Assembly (NCBI GenBank): GCA_040218145.1
Contig: JAVJQK010000044.1
Coordinates: 1-64,000, forward strand
DNA from: Sandaracinaceae bacterium
Lineage (GTDB): Bacteria > Myxococcota_A > Polyangia > Polyangiales > Sandaracinaceae
Reading direction: 5' to 3'
Length of the DNA: 64,000 nucleotides
A model generated the notes under the pieces. It did no database searches, was not told the DNA's origin, and saw only the letters and a program-made list of their open reading frames with translations. How positions within the stretch are numbered: the stretch's first letter is position 1; each line of letters opens with the position of its first letter. This document shows positions 6,970 through 16,016 of the stretch, piece by piece. A program made the translations under genes and the position numbers.

Positions 6970-8985
6970 ATGGTGGCGCTCAACCCCGCTCAAAGTGCAG
7001 CTGTCGAGCACGGCGACGGGCCCTTGCTGGTGCTCGCCGGGGCTGGCAGCGGCAAGACACGCGTGATCACCCATCGCATCGCGCGGCTGTGCGAGCGCGG
7101 CATCCCGCCCGAGCAGATCCTCGCCGTCTCGTTCACGAACAAGGCCGCGGCGGAGATGTCCGAGCGCATGATCCCGCTCGTCGGACGCAACCGCGCCGAC
7201 CGCCTCTGGCTCAGCACCTTCCACAGCTTCGGCGTGCGCTTCCTGAGCGAGGAGACCAAGGCGCTCGGCTACCCGACGCGCTTCGTCATCTTCGACCAGG
7301 GCGACGCGATGGGCGTGGTCCGCGAGATCGTCAAGCGCGAGGGCCTCGCCGAGCGCCAGATGGACCTCTACTCGGTGCACTCCCGGATCTCGCTCTGGAA
7401 GAACCAGGGGATCACGCCCGAGAACGCGCCGCAGAACGACTTCGAGTACGACGTCGTCGCGCGCGAGGTCTACCCGCACTACGAGGCCGCGCTCCGGAAC
7501 ATGTGCGCGGTCGACTTCGACGACCTCGTCTACCTCCCGGTGAAGCTCCTCCAGAGCAAGCCCGCCCTGCGCGAGAAGTGGCGCAACCGCTTCCGCTACA
7601 TGCTCGTCGACGAGTTCCAGGACACCAACCGCATCCAGCTCGATCTCGTGCAAGCGCTCGCGAACGACCGCGGCAACGTCTGCGTGGTCGGCGACGACGA
7701 CCAGTCCATCTACGGCTGGCGCGGCGCGGAGGTCGGCAACATCCTCGACTTCGACCAGCACTTTGGCGGCGCGACGATCATCAAGCTCGAGGACAACTAC
7801 CGCTCGCGCTCGCCGATACTCGAGGTCGCCAACGCCGCCATCGCTCGCTCCAAGCGCAAGCGGCACGACAAGGTCCTGCGCTCGTTCAAGGGCCCGGGCC
7901 CGAAGGTGCGACTCGTGAACCTGACCGATCAGGAGCACGAGGCGAAGTTCGTCGCGCACGAGATCCGCGTGCTCCGCAAAGAGGGCCACGACATCGGCGA
8001 GATGGCGGTGCTCTACCGGTCGAACCTCCAGGCGCGGCCCATCGAGGAGGAGCTCCGCGTGCAGGGGCTGCCCTACCGCCTCTACGGCGGCACGCAGTTC
8101 TTCGATCGCAAGGAGGTCAAGGACGCCGTCGCGTATCTCCGGGTCGTGGTCAACCCGTACGACGAGCTGTCGCTGCGGCGCGTGATCAACTACCCCACCC
8201 GCGGCATCGGCGACACGACCATCCAGCGCATGACGCAGTGGTCGCTCGCGTACGGCAAGAGCTTCGCGGACGCGCTCCGCATGATCGATCAGATCCCCGA
8301 CGTGCCCGATCAGGCCAAGCGCGGCGCGCGCATGCTGAGCGCGGGGCTGGCCCGCGCGCGCGACAACTTCTCGGCCGGGACCAACCTCGCGGGCGCCGCG
8401 CGCCAGCTCTTCACGGACGTGGGGCTCGAGCGGCTCATCAAGGAGGACAAGAACCCCTCCGTGCAGAAGCGATGGGGCAACGTCGAGTACGTGCTGCGCT
8501 CGCTCGAGAAGTACGAGGCGAAGCCGGGCGGCGAGCGGCCGAGCGTCGGCCAGTTCCTGACCCGCATCACGATGAAGATGGACCAGGAGGCCGAGGAGAC
8601 CGGCGCGCGCGTGACGCTCTCGAGCCTTCACGCGAGCAAGGGCCTCGAGTTCGACGTCGTCTTCCTCATCGGGCTCAACGAGGGCCAGCTCCCGCACAGC
8701 CGCACCACCGACCCGAAGGTGACCGAGGCGGCGCCGACCGACGTCGAGGAGGAGCGCCGGCTCTTCTACGTGGGCGTCACGCGCGCCCGCGAGCAGCTCT
8801 ACCTGACCCGCCCCAAGCGCAAGGTCCTGCGCGGCAAGGTCACCCCGCTCGTGCCGACCCGCTTCTTCGAGGGGCTGCCCGAGGAGCACCTGGAGCACTT
8901 CGAGCGAGAGCTCGACGCGCCGGTCGAGGCGGACGAGGCGGTGGCGATCGGCCAGGCGCTCCTCGCGCAGCTCCGCGGCAAGTGA
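6970..8985 (+). CDS. Rep/UvrD-family superfamily 1 DNA helicase
   Basis: 671 aa, the size of Rep/PcrA helicases. Motifs in order: Walker A GAGSGKT (24-30), VSFTNKAAAEM (Ia), LSTFHSFGVRFL, Walker B DEFQDTN, GDDDQSIYGWRGA (III), YRS (IV), LSSLHASKGLEF (V) and VGVTRARE (VI). The family translocates 3' to 5' on single-stranded DNA in repair and replication restart. All catalytic motifs are intact. LNPAQSAAVEHGDGPLLVLAG at the N-terminus matches the Rep subgroup better than UvrD, and the C-terminal extension of UvrD/PcrA is absent. I therefore leave the symbol open. Confidence 0.95.
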   Translation: MVALNPAQSAAVEHGDGPLLVLAGAGSGKTRVITHRIARLCERGIPPEQILAVSFTNKAAAEMSERMIPLVGRNRADRLWLSTFHSFGVRFLSEETKALGYPTRFVIFDQGDAMGVVREIVKREGLAERQMDLYSVHSRISLWKNQGITPENAPQNDFEYDVVAREVYPHYEAALRNMCAVDFDDLVYLPVKLLQSKPALREKWRNRFRYMLVDEFQDTNRIQLDLVQALANDRGNVCVVGDDDQSIYGWRGAEVGNILDFDQHFGGATIIKLEDNYRSRSPILEVANAAIARSKRKRHDKVLRSFKGPGPKVRLVNLTDQEHEAKFVAHEIRVLRKEGHDIGEMAVLYRSNLQARPIEEELRVQGLPYRLYGGTQFFDRKEVKDAVAYLRVVVNPYDELSLRRVINYPTRGIGDTTIQRMTQWSLAYGKSFADALRMIDQIPDVPDQAKRGARMLSAGLARARDNFSAGTNLAGAARQLFTDVGLERLIKEDKNPSVQKRWGNVEYVLRSLEKYEAKPGGERPSVGQFLTRITMKMDQEAEETGARVTLSSLHASKGLEFDVVFLIGLNEGQLPHSRTTDPKVTEAAPTDVEEERRLFYVGVTRAREQLYLTRPKRKVLRGKVTPLVPTRFFEGLPEEHLEHFERELDAPVEADEAVAIGQALLAQLRGK

Positions 8986-9024
8986 CGGCCGCCGAACGGC
9001 CCGTGGTTGTGTGACACTCCGCCG

Positions 9025-9753
9025 ATGCGATCGACCCAAGCGCTCACCTCCCTCGCCCTCTCCGGGCTCCTCTTCGCCTGCGGCGGCGCCTCACCCGGCA
9101 GCGACTCGGCCGACGGCCAGACGCTCAGCGTGGAGGCCACCTGCGATCTGGTGCGCGATCGACTGGGGGTCGTGGGTCGCCGCGTCGAGTCCATCGACAC
9201 GAGCGAGGGCAGCGAGCCGCCGTTCGCCGAATTCGGCGCCTCGTTCCGCGCGCTATCGGGAGAGCTCGATCGACCGGTGGTGGAAGAGGCGCAGCCGATG
9301 ATGAGCGCCTTGCAGGAGCGCGTGACGCGGATCGCCACGGTGAGCGAGGAGCTCGCGGGTCGCACTCCCGGCATGCTGGCGGCCCCGGCGCGATTGGAGG
9401 AGCTCGGACAGGTGCTCGGCGGCGTCGGCGAGGGGCTCCGCGCGGCCTGTCAGCCGCCGACGGACGCCTGCAGGCAGGTCGGCGCCACTCTCCAGAGGAT
9501 GGAGTTCGACACGGGGGCCCTCGACCGCACCATCGAGGGGCTCGAGGCCGTCGCGCCCCCGCCCGAGGAGGACGCGCTCCAGGCCGTCGTTCAGGCCTAC
9601 CTGCCGCCGCTTCGCGAGATGCGCGAGATCGCCCAGGCCCTCGAGGCCTACAACGAAGACCTCGCCGGCTTCCAGGCCGCCATCCGCGCCCTGGAGTCGA
9701 TGCCGGAGGCCGACGCGCTCTGCGGGGAGGAGACGACGGGCGGCGAGGGCTGA
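9025..9753 (+). CDS. Helical lipoprotein of unknown function
   Basis: 242 aa. The signal peptide ends in LLFACGG. The mature part is almost entirely heptad-like helix (LDRTIEGLEAV, LPPLREMREIAQALEAY), with a Cys pair near the middle. It suggests a small helical-bundle envelope protein. The ATG at 9025 is preferred to a TTG at 9007 because the signal peptide begins there. It follows the helicase by about 40 bp but is unlikely to share its function. Confidence 0.65.
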   Translation: MRSTQALTSLALSGLLFACGGASPGSDSADGQTLSVEATCDLVRDRLGVVGRRVESIDTSEGSEPPFAEFGASFRALSGELDRPVVEEAQPMMSALQERVTRIATVSEELAGRTPGMLAAPARLEELGQVLGGVGEGLRAACQPPTDACRQVGATLQRMEFDTGALDRTIEGLEAVAPPPEEDALQAVVQAYLPPLREMREIAQALEAYNEDLAGFQAAIRALESMPEADALCGEETTGGEG

Positions 9754-9842
9754 GCGTCCCGACCCTCACGGTGAGAGCCGCGCTCTCGCATGTGCGGGGG
9801 CTCCTTGCGCGCCGGGCCCCTGATGACAGCCTGCGGTCAGGC

Positions 9843-10328
9843 ATGTTGAGATGGTCGGTCGCGATTCTGCTCGGCGGATGTGTCCCGTCGGTGGTCATGC
9901 CGTCGGGCGAGGCGGAGCGCTCCGCCCCATCGTGCCCGGCCGAGGCGGCGCCGGACGCCTACGTCTGGTCGAGCGTCGAGGTCGTCGACGTGCGCCCCGA
10001 GCGGGAGCTCGTCGGCAAGGCCCGCATCCATCGCACGCGGGGCGCGCGCCTGCTCGTCCGCGCCCCCCACGCCGCCGCGGAGCTCGAGCAACTGGCGCGC
10101 TGCCGCGCGGCGCGCGTCTCCTCGGAGGGGCCGAGCGACGACCCCCTCGCCGTCCCGGGTGTGGAGGTCGAAGTCCGCGACGCCCGCGGCGGCCTCGAGA
10201 TGCGCCTCACCAGCCCCCACCGCGAGCGCGCGCTCGAGCTCGAGCGCCGCGCCGAACGCGCCAAGGAGCGCGGCCGATGGCCCCCTGTGGTCAGTTCGAG
10301 CGGACGACGACGCCCAGAACGGTTGTGA
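9843..10328 (+). CDS. Small lipoprotein of unknown function
   Basis: 161 aa. MLRWSVAILLGGC is a short lipoprotein signal. The mature region is beta-like (VWSSVEVVDVRPERELVGKA) and then Arg/Glu-rich and helical (HRERALELERRAERAKER). The last 38 bp overlap the convergent porin gene end at 10291. The start is chosen at 9843 because an upstream in-frame ATG (9771) would bury the signal peptide. Confidence 0.55.
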   Translation: MLRWSVAILLGGCVPSVVMPSGEAERSAPSCPAEAAPDAYVWSSVEVVDVRPERELVGKARIHRTRGARLLVRAPHAAAELEQLARCRAARVSSEGPSDDPLAVPGVEVEVRDARGGLEMRLTSPHRERALELERRAERAKERGRWPPVVSSSGRRRPERL

Positions 10329-11595
10329 ACGCGGCCTCGTCGATGTCGCCGGTGGACGGGTCCTGGAAGCCGTCGCCTTCGTCGGTCACGGCGTCGACGC
10401 GGTTGTCGAGGCGGATGATGATGTTCTCGGTGGGCGTGACCTCGATGGTGGCGGTGCCGGTGACGAGGCCGCTGCCGGTGTCCGGGTCGCCGATGTACTC
10501 GCCGCGCAGCGCCAGGCCGAAGTGATCCGAGAGGCCCAGGCGGCCGGCCAGCATGACGCCCCAGAGCTGATCGTAGCTGCCGCCGCCGAGGTCCTCGGCG
10601 CTGTAGTCCGCGTTGGCGCTGATCGTGAGCGCCCCGAGGTCGAGGCCGACGACGACGTCGCCGAAGTGGCGCCACAGCTCGTTCTCGCCATCACCCTCCG
10701 GGCCGCCGAGGTAGCCGGCGCTGACGGTGAGCGCGCCCTCGGAGTAGCTGAGCTGCGCGCCGAAGCTCTTCATATCGTTGTTGTCGATGACGTTGTTCCA
10801 GCCGTTGACCGCGAGCCCGGTGAGGGTGACGGACTCGGTCGGCGCGTACGAGACGCGGAAGCCCGTGTGATAGAAAGGCTGGACGAGGTTGTAGAGCGCA
10901 CCTCGACTGTACGTCGGGTTCTGCCAGCTCTCCGACACCTCGGCGCCGTAGATGGTGTCGAACTGGCCGAAGTCGATCTGGAAGCGGTCCACCGGACGCC
11001 AGGAGACGAAGGCCTGCTTCACGAACTGCATGCCGTCCGGCAGGCCGCTGGTGGGCCCGAGCAGGCGCGGCGTCGAGGTGCCGAAGCGGAGGTTCACGGT
11101 CGCGCCGATGGGGCCGTCCTCATACGCGACGTCGAGGCCGAGGAACGAGAGCGTCAGCCCGCCCACGTGCGTGAAGGGGCGGTGCGAGAGCATCATGCCG
11201 CGGTCACCGCCGAACGGATCGTTCGCGGTCCAGATGGCCTGCGCGTAGCCGTCGGCGAAGAGCGAGAGGGAGAGGTCGTCGGTCCACGCGGCCTCGGGCG
11301 CGGGCGGGGTCGCCTCGGCGGCCGGCTCGGGCGGCTCCTCGGGCGCGGCGGCGGGGGGGACGGGCTCGGCGTCCGCCGCGTCGGCGACCGGGGCCTGCTC
11401 GATCGCGGCCGTCGGCGCGGGGAGCGTCGCCTCCGGCGCGGGCTCGGGCGTCACGTCCGCCTCCAGCTCTGCCACCGTCGTGATGGCGGGCTCTGCTTCC
11501 TCGGCCGGCGTGTCCAGGTCGACCTCCTGCGCGTACGCAGGGAGCGCGACACCACACGTGAAGGCGAGGCTGAGCAATCGGTTCGTGAGCTTCAT
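10291..11595 (-). CDS. Outer membrane porin, BBP2 type
   Basis: 434 aa. The signal peptide ends ALPAYAQ. A Pro/Ala/Glu-rich segment of about 75 residues (25-100) precedes a beta-barrel of alternating strands containing FGQFDTIYGAEVSESWQNP and YNLVQPFYHTGFRVSY, as in the BBP2 porin family. Barrels of this family form outer-membrane channels. The Pro/Ala/Glu stretch is not part of the barrel and may span the periplasm or contact peptidoglycan (inference). A strong AGGAGG lies 7 nt before the ATG at 11595. The gene is divergent from mgtE across a 276-bp intergenic region. Its 3' end overlaps the small lipoprotein gene by 38 bp. Confidence 0.85.
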   Translation of the reverse strand: MKLTNRLLSLAFTCGVALPAYAQEVDLDTPAEEAEPAITTVAELEADVTPEPAPEATLPAPTAAIEQAPVADAADAEPVPPAAAPEEPPEPAAEATPPAPEAAWTDDLSLSLFADGYAQAIWTANDPFGGDRGMMLSHRPFTHVGGLTLSFLGLDVAYEDGPIGATVNLRFGTSTPRLLGPTSGLPDGMQFVKQAFVSWRPVDRFQIDFGQFDTIYGAEVSESWQNPTYSRGALYNLVQPFYHTGFRVSYAPTESVTLTGLAVNGWNNVIDNNDMKSFGAQLSYSEGALTVSAGYLGGPEGDGENELWRHFGDVVVGLDLGALTISANADYSAEDLGGGSYDQLWGVMLAGRLGLSDHFGLALRGEYIGDPDTGSGLVTGTATIEVTPTENIIIRLDNRVDAVTDEGDGFQDPSTGDIDEAAFTTVLGVVVRSN

Positions 11596-11794
11596 GGTCT
11601 CCTCCTGGTCGAGCGCAAGGGCCTCGAACGGGCAGGAGAATGGGCGTCGCTCGTTTCGAATCGATTTCGCGATCGCCAACTGTCGCGAACAACGACGCAA
11701 TGCGTCATCGCAAACCTCGGTGCGCCTCGTCGGGCGACGGACGCACCGGTGCACCGCGACGCCCGGTGAGAGGTCGCGGGCAGCCTGCTGGCGC

Positions 11795-11836
11795 TTCTTT
11801 TCCAACCGGTTTCGGGTTGGAAAGAAACCCGGTTTC
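11795..11836 (+). promoter_or_regulatory. Structured leader upstream of mgtE
   Basis: A 12-bp stem with one bulged T pairs 11795-11807 with 11815-11826 around the loop GGTTTCG. Immediately downstream, 11824-11836 is a second inverted repeat (GAAACC, one base, GGTTTC). GAAACC can pair either with GGTTTC in the first loop, as a pseudoknot, or with the GGTTTC that follows. These mutually exclusive folds lie about 36 nt before the mgtE start. Whether this is RNA regulation or a DNA-level operator is not decided by sequence alone. Confidence 0.45.
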
Positions 11837-11871
11837 GTGGCGCGGGGCGGCCGTTCGGCCAGAATGCGGCC

Positions 11872-13254
11872 ATGCGGCTCGCGACTCTTCTCGGCCCGGA
11901 CCTCAAGGACGCGCTCCAGACGGATCCGGCGGCGCTCCACGAAGCTCTCGAGGAATTCCACCCCGAGGACATCGCGGAGATCGTCGAGGACATCGAGCTC
12001 GACGACGCGGTGTCCCTCTTCCGCGCGCTCCCCGACGACTGGGGCGCCGACGTGCTCGAGCGCCTGCCCTTCGAGGTGCAGACCGGCATCATCGGCAAGC
12101 TCTCGGTCGAGGAGGCGGCCGGCGTCCTGAGCGAGATGTCCCCCGACGATCTCGTCGACGTCGTGCAGGAGCTGAGGGAAGAGCAGCAGGAGCTCGTCAC
12201 GGAGCTGCTCGTCCACTTCGAGGAGCACGAGCCCGAGGTCGCCGAAGAGGTCCGCGAGCTGAGCGCGTACGCGGAGGACGTCGCCGGCGGTCTGATGACG
12301 CCGGACTACGTCGCCCTGCCGCCGGAGACGAAGTGCTGGGAGGCCATCGAGGAGGTCCGCAGGCTCAGCCGCGCCGAAGAGGTCGAGACCATCTACTACA
12401 TCTACGTCATCTACGGGCAGGTCCTGGTCGGCGTGGTCTCGCTGCGCGATCTCATCCTCGGCGACCCCGGCGAGACGCTCTCCGACGTGATGGCGGAGAA
12501 CGTCGTCACGGTGCGCGACTCCGACGACCAGGAGGAGGTGGCGAGCGCGATCGCGAAGTACGACTTCAACGCCATCCCGGTCGTCGACGAGCACGGCAAC
12601 ATGCTCGGCGTGGTCACCGTCGACGACGTGGTCGACGTCGTGATCGAAGAGGCCACCGAAGACGCGCACATGATGGGCGCCGTCGATCCGATCGACGACA
12701 CCTACTTCGAGACGAACCTGTTCGGGCTGTTCCGCTCGCGGGTCACCTGGCTCAGCCTGCTCTTCGTCGGCGGCTTCTTGACCACCACGGTCATGGAGAG
12801 CTTCCAGCAGCAGCTGAGCACCATGCTCACGCTCGCGCTCTTCGTGCCGCTGATCATCTCGTCCGGCGGCAACGCCGGCTCGCAGTCCGCCTCCTTGATC
12901 ATCCGGGCCCTCGCGGTCGGCGACGTCGAGCCGTCCGACTGGGGGCGCGTGTTCGGGCGGGAGCTCGTCGTCAGCGTGGCGCTCGGCCTCGTGCTGGGCT
13001 TCCTCGGCTTCGCGCGCGCCTACTTCGCGGCCGACGGCGGACAGGACCCGGTCACGCTCGGGCTCGCGGTCAGCCTCTCCACCGTCGGCGTGGTGCTCGT
13101 GGGCAGCCTGGTCGGCTCGCTCCTGCCCCTCGCGATCCAGCGCATCGGCCTCGACCCCGCGGTCAGCTCCACGCCCTTCATCGCGTCTCTCGTGGACGTG
13201 GTGGGCTTGTTGATCTACCTGTCGGCGGGCGCCGCCATCCTGGGCATGGCCTGA
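11872..13254 (+). CDS. mgtE: Magnesium transporter MgtE
   Basis: 460 aa, full family length. Residues 1-125 are the acidic superhelical N domain (EEFHPEDIAEIVEDIELDD). Residues about 130-258 are two CBS domains (GGLMTPDYVALP; VVTVRDSDDQEEVASAIAKY). Residues about 285-460 carry five membrane helices with the conserved pore segment PLIISSGGNAGSQSASLIIR. The protein is a homodimeric Mg2+ channel gated by cytosolic Mg2+ bound to the N and CBS domains. The ATG at 11872 starts the N domain directly. The upstream leader contains two alternative hairpins. An aldo/keto reductase gene follows 8 bp downstream. Confidence 0.97.
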   Translation: MRLATLLGPDLKDALQTDPAALHEALEEFHPEDIAEIVEDIELDDAVSLFRALPDDWGADVLERLPFEVQTGIIGKLSVEEAAGVLSEMSPDDLVDVVQELREEQQELVTELLVHFEEHEPEVAEEVRELSAYAEDVAGGLMTPDYVALPPETKCWEAIEEVRRLSRAEEVETIYYIYVIYGQVLVGVVSLRDLILGDPGETLSDVMAENVVTVRDSDDQEEVASAIAKYDFNAIPVVDEHGNMLGVVTVDDVVDVVIEEATEDAHMMGAVDPIDDTYFETNLFGLFRSRVTWLSLLFVGGFLTTTVMESFQQQLSTMLTLALFVPLIISSGGNAGSQSASLIIRALAVGDVEPSDWGRVFGRELVVSVALGLVLGFLGFARAYFAADGGQDPVTLGLAVSLSTVGVVLVGSLVGSLLPLAIQRIGLDPAVSSTPFIASLVDVVGLLIYLSAGAAILGMA

Positions 13255-13262
13255 GTCGACTC

Positions 13263-14195
13263 ATGAACACACGCAGCCTCGGACGCACGGACCTCCGCCT
13301 CAGCGAGATCGCCCTCGGCACGTGGGGCCTCGCCTCTGGCGCCTACGGCCCCGTCACGCCGGAGCGCGTCGACGAGACCCTGAAGGCGGCCATCGACGCG
13401 GGGGTGACCACCTTCGACGTCTCGCCCGTGTGGGGCGAAGCGGAGGCGCGGGTGGGCGCGGCGATCGAGGACGCGAAGATCGACGCGGTGGTGATCACGC
13501 GCGCCGGCGCGCGCCTCGTCGACGGCGAGCTCCAGCAGAGCTTCGAGACCGACGCGTTGATCGCGGACTGCGAGGCCTCGCTCGAGCGGCTCGGTCGCGA
13601 GCAGATCGATCTCTGGCTCCTCCACAACCCCGGGGACGTGACGCTCCGGCGCGAGACCTTCCAGGAGGCGGTGGCGCAGCTCGAGGAGGAGGGGAAGATC
13701 CGCGCTTGGGGGGTCAGCGTGGGCGACGCCGAGGAGGCGCGCCTCGCCATCGCCGCCGGCGCCCAGGCCATCTGTCTGACCTACAACCTGCTCCGGCCCG
13801 GCGCGCTCGATGACCTCACGACGGAGCTCGCCACCAACGGCTGCGGCGTGCTGGCGCGCTCGCCCTTGATGTACGGGATGCTCGGCGGGCAGTGGCACGA
13901 GTCGCGCGTCTTCTCCGAGGACGATCACCGCAAGCGGCGCTGGTCGAGCGAGGCGTTCCTCGAGCGGCTGCGGCACGTGGCCGCGATGCGCTTCCTGGTC
14001 GGCGACGACCATCCGGACCTCGCCACCGCGGCGCTGCGCTTCGTGCTCGCCCAGCCGCAGGTGAGCACCGCGCTCGTCGGCGCGCGCGCGCCCCGCCAGA
14101 TCCGCAGCGCGGTCGAGGCCGCCACCGGGTCGCCCTGGATCGGCGACGAGGACGCCGTCCGGCTCGCGAAGATCCGCAGCCAGCTCGGCATCTGA
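13263..14195 (+). CDS. Aldo/keto reductase
   Basis: 310 aa (beta/alpha)8-barrel. MNTRSLGRTDLRLSEIALGTW is the usual N-terminus. FDVSPVWGEAE holds the D-x3-Y region, but the catalytic Tyr position reads Trp (SPVW where many members have TAxxYG). WLLHNP carries the conserved His, and VSTALVGARAPRQIRSAVEA is the NADPH-binding C-terminus. NADPH-dependent carbonyl reduction is the family role. The possible Tyr-to-Trp change and the KR-to-TR change (VVITRAGARL) make activity uncertain. It starts 8 bp after mgtE, so it is probably co-transcribed with it. Confidence 0.85.
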   Translation: MNTRSLGRTDLRLSEIALGTWGLASGAYGPVTPERVDETLKAAIDAGVTTFDVSPVWGEAEARVGAAIEDAKIDAVVITRAGARLVDGELQQSFETDALIADCEASLERLGREQIDLWLLHNPGDVTLRRETFQEAVAQLEEEGKIRAWGVSVGDAEEARLAIAAGAQAICLTYNLLRPGALDDLTTELATNGCGVLARSPLMYGMLGGQWHESRVFSEDDHRKRRWSSEAFLERLRHVAAMRFLVGDDHPDLATAALRFVLAQPQVSTALVGARAPRQIRSAVEAATGSPWIGDEDAVRLAKIRSQLGI

Positions 14196-14205
14196 GACCT
14201 CGCGT

Positions 14206-15090
14206 ATGCTCGGTGGCGTGGAGGCCACACCCATCGCGGAGATCGAGAGCGGCGCGCGGGTGCGCGTGGCGGGCCGCGTGCGCCAGGCGGCCTCCTCGCC
14301 GCTGCGCTCGAAGCTCTCCGATCGCGAGTGCGTCTACTGGGACGTTCGGGCCGACGCGGCGGACGCGCCGCTCGAGTCCGACGCGCAGGACTTCTGGGTC
14401 GAGGACGCGACCGGCCGGGCGCTCGTGCGCGCCGGGGCGCTCTCGGTGCGCCTGCGACAGCACCGTCGCGAGGACTACCTCGAGCAGATCGTGTCCGACG
14501 TCGACGCGGTCGGCGTTCGCATCCGCGAGCTGAAGGATCAGCTGCGAGAGCAGGGACCGGACCACGCGCGGCTGACCGCCGAGCGCCGCCGCCTCGCCAA
14601 GGTGGCCACCCTGCTCTGCGCGATGCGCGCCGAGGCCAACGGGAACGTGCACCTCGGGGGCGACGCGAACGGGCAGCGCGCGTGGATCGAGCGAAACGCG
14701 CACCTCGCGGACGACGGCCCCGGCGCGGCGTCCGTGAAGATGCGGGTGAAGCGGCGGGTCGAGCGGCTCGAGGTCGCGCTCGAGGTCGGACAGCGCGTCG
14801 AGGTGGAGGGCTTCGCCGAGGTCACCCCCGTCCCCGCGGGGTACGGCGGCGCGAGCGGCGGCTACCGCACCGCGCCGACCTGCCTGACGCTCCGCGCGGA
14901 CGACCGCCCGGTCCTCGTCCTCGGCGTCGGCGAGGCGGCGCCCGCTCCCCGCGAAGCCCCGCCCGCGCGCACGACCGCCGCCCCCTCTCCGCGGCCAGCA
15001 GAAGACGCGGGCGTGGACCGGCGCCTCTACGGTCTCTTGGCCGTCACCCTGCTGCTGGCCGCGCTGAGCTTCCTCATCACGCGCGGCTGA
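14206..15090 (+). CDS. GIDE-like membrane protein
   Basis: 294 aa. The N-terminal 80 residues (GARVRVAGRVRQAASSPLRSKLSDRECVYWDVRA ... FWVEDATGRALVRAG, quoted in pieces) resemble the GIDE domain shared with mitochondrial MUL1-type proteins. A charged helix (residues about 85-150) and a second beta segment follow (VEVEGFAEVTPVPAGYGG). There is then a Pro/Ala linker and one C-terminal membrane helix (LYGLLAVTLLLAALSFLI), so it is tail-anchored with its bulk in the cytoplasm. Bacterial members lack the RING domain and their role is unknown. It follows the aldo/keto reductase by 10 bp. Confidence 0.6.
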   Translation: MLGGVEATPIAEIESGARVRVAGRVRQAASSPLRSKLSDRECVYWDVRADAADAPLESDAQDFWVEDATGRALVRAGALSVRLRQHRREDYLEQIVSDVDAVGVRIRELKDQLREQGPDHARLTAERRRLAKVATLLCAMRAEANGNVHLGGDANGQRAWIERNAHLADDGPGAASVKMRVKRRVERLEVALEVGQRVEVEGFAEVTPVPAGYGGASGGYRTAPTCLTLRADDRPVLVLGVGEAAPAPREAPPARTTAAPSPRPAEDAGVDRRLYGLLAVTLLLAALSFLITRG

Positions 15091-15105
15091 CCGGTCCGCG
15101 CTCGG

Positions 15106-15642
15106 TCAGCGGCGCAGGACGACGCCCAGCCGCGCGCGGACCTCGAGCTCGGCCAGTCGGGGATAGCCGGCGTGCACCGCTTCGAGGCCCACCGGCTCCC
15201 ACTCGTAGCCGATGCCCGCGATGACCTCGCTCGCGCCGCCGGTCGAGATCACGAGCCGACCGGGATCGTTGAGCACGCCGGGCGCCGCGTCGAAGCAGAC
15301 CACGCCCTCGGTGAGGTGGCTCGCGCGCATCCCCGTGTTGGCTCGGATGAGGGCGACCTCGGCGAGGCAGAAGCGGCCGGAAGGCACACGCACCACCTGC
15401 ACGTCGTCTCGAGACTCGAGCCCCTCCACGTCGAAGCACGCGTTGGTGTTCTCCTGCTCGCAGAAGGTCAGCCCGCCGATGAAGTCCTCCGAGCGCACCC
15501 GCAGCGCCACGAGCGCCTCGCCGGGCTCCAACCGGACGCGCTCGTCCGCGCGCACCGCCGCGCCCACCCCCGCGCAGCCCGCCATCGCCATCACGGTCGC
15601 CATCGAGGCCGCGACCCGCACCCACTCCAGCGCTCGTGTCAT
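15106..15642 (-). CDS. Lipoprotein of unknown function
   Basis: 178 aa. The signal ends MAMAGCAG. The mature domain is beta-rich with four Cys (FCEQENTNAC; RFCLAEV; VVCFDA), which could form two disulfides. It loosely recalls small DUF2846-type periplasmic proteins, but I cannot assign it. The ATG at 15642 begins the signal. It ends 15 bp from the convergent GIDE-like gene. Confidence 0.65.
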   Translation of the reverse strand: MTRALEWVRVAASMATVMAMAGCAGVGAAVRADERVRLEPGEALVALRVRSEDFIGGLTFCEQENTNACFDVEGLESRDDVQVVRVPSGRFCLAEVALIRANTGMRASHLTEGVVCFDAAPGVLNDPGRLVISTGGASEVIAGIGYEWEPVGLEAVHAGYPRLAELEVRARLGVVLRR

Positions 15643-15698
15643 TCTTCCCCCCGCCGCCCAACGATGGAGCTCACCGGACTGTTCCGCCGCTCGCGCCT

Positions 15699-16016
15699 CT
15701 ACCACCGCAGCCGAAGCGCCACTCCGACGTCGCCCGGCCCGGGGGCGAGCGCGGCGGAGGCCTCGTCGGCGTCGCCGTCGGTCAGGTCGAGCGCGAGGAG
15801 CGTCAGGCCCGCGCCGAGGGCGGCGATGGACACCGGGAGCAAGACGTCGGTCGCCACCGCCAGCCCCTGGCCGAGGTCGACGTCGGACTGGTAGCCCGGC
15901 GGGCACGCCGCTCCATCCGGGCCGCAGCGCTCGGCCAGCGAGTCGTGCACGGAGACCGCGACCACCCCGGTGACGATCGCGCCGATCCCCGAGAGGACGC
16001 CCACGCCGGTCAGCAC
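15699..16016 (-). CDS. Two-helix membrane segment, possibly a frameshifted tail
   Basis: 105 aa if begun at GTG 16016. Two membrane helices (THVLTGVGVLSGIGAIVTGV; ATDVLLPVSIAALGAGLTLL) flank a loop with CGPDGAACPPGYQSDVDLGQ. This is the C-terminal module commonly found at the end of PEGA/TPR-type myxobacterial envelope proteins. Here it sits in a different frame from the lipoprotein 5' of it, whose stop lies 7 bp inside this reading frame. It is either a coupled gene or the displaced 3' part of one frameshifted gene. Confidence 0.5.
   Translation of the reverse strand: MLTGVGVLSGIGAIVTGVVAVSVHDSLAERCGPDGAACPPGYQSDVDLGQGLAVATDVLLPVSIAALGAGLTLLALDLTDGDADEASAALAPGPGDVGVALRLRW

Noticed and set aside
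6952-9039. 695-aa minus-strand frame
   Set aside because: Antisense to an intact Rep helicase with all motifs; composition is that of a shadow frame.
11799-11823. Intrinsic terminator upstream of mgtE
   Set aside because: The hairpin lacks a U-tract in either direction and sits between two divergent starts, so it fits a leader or operator better.
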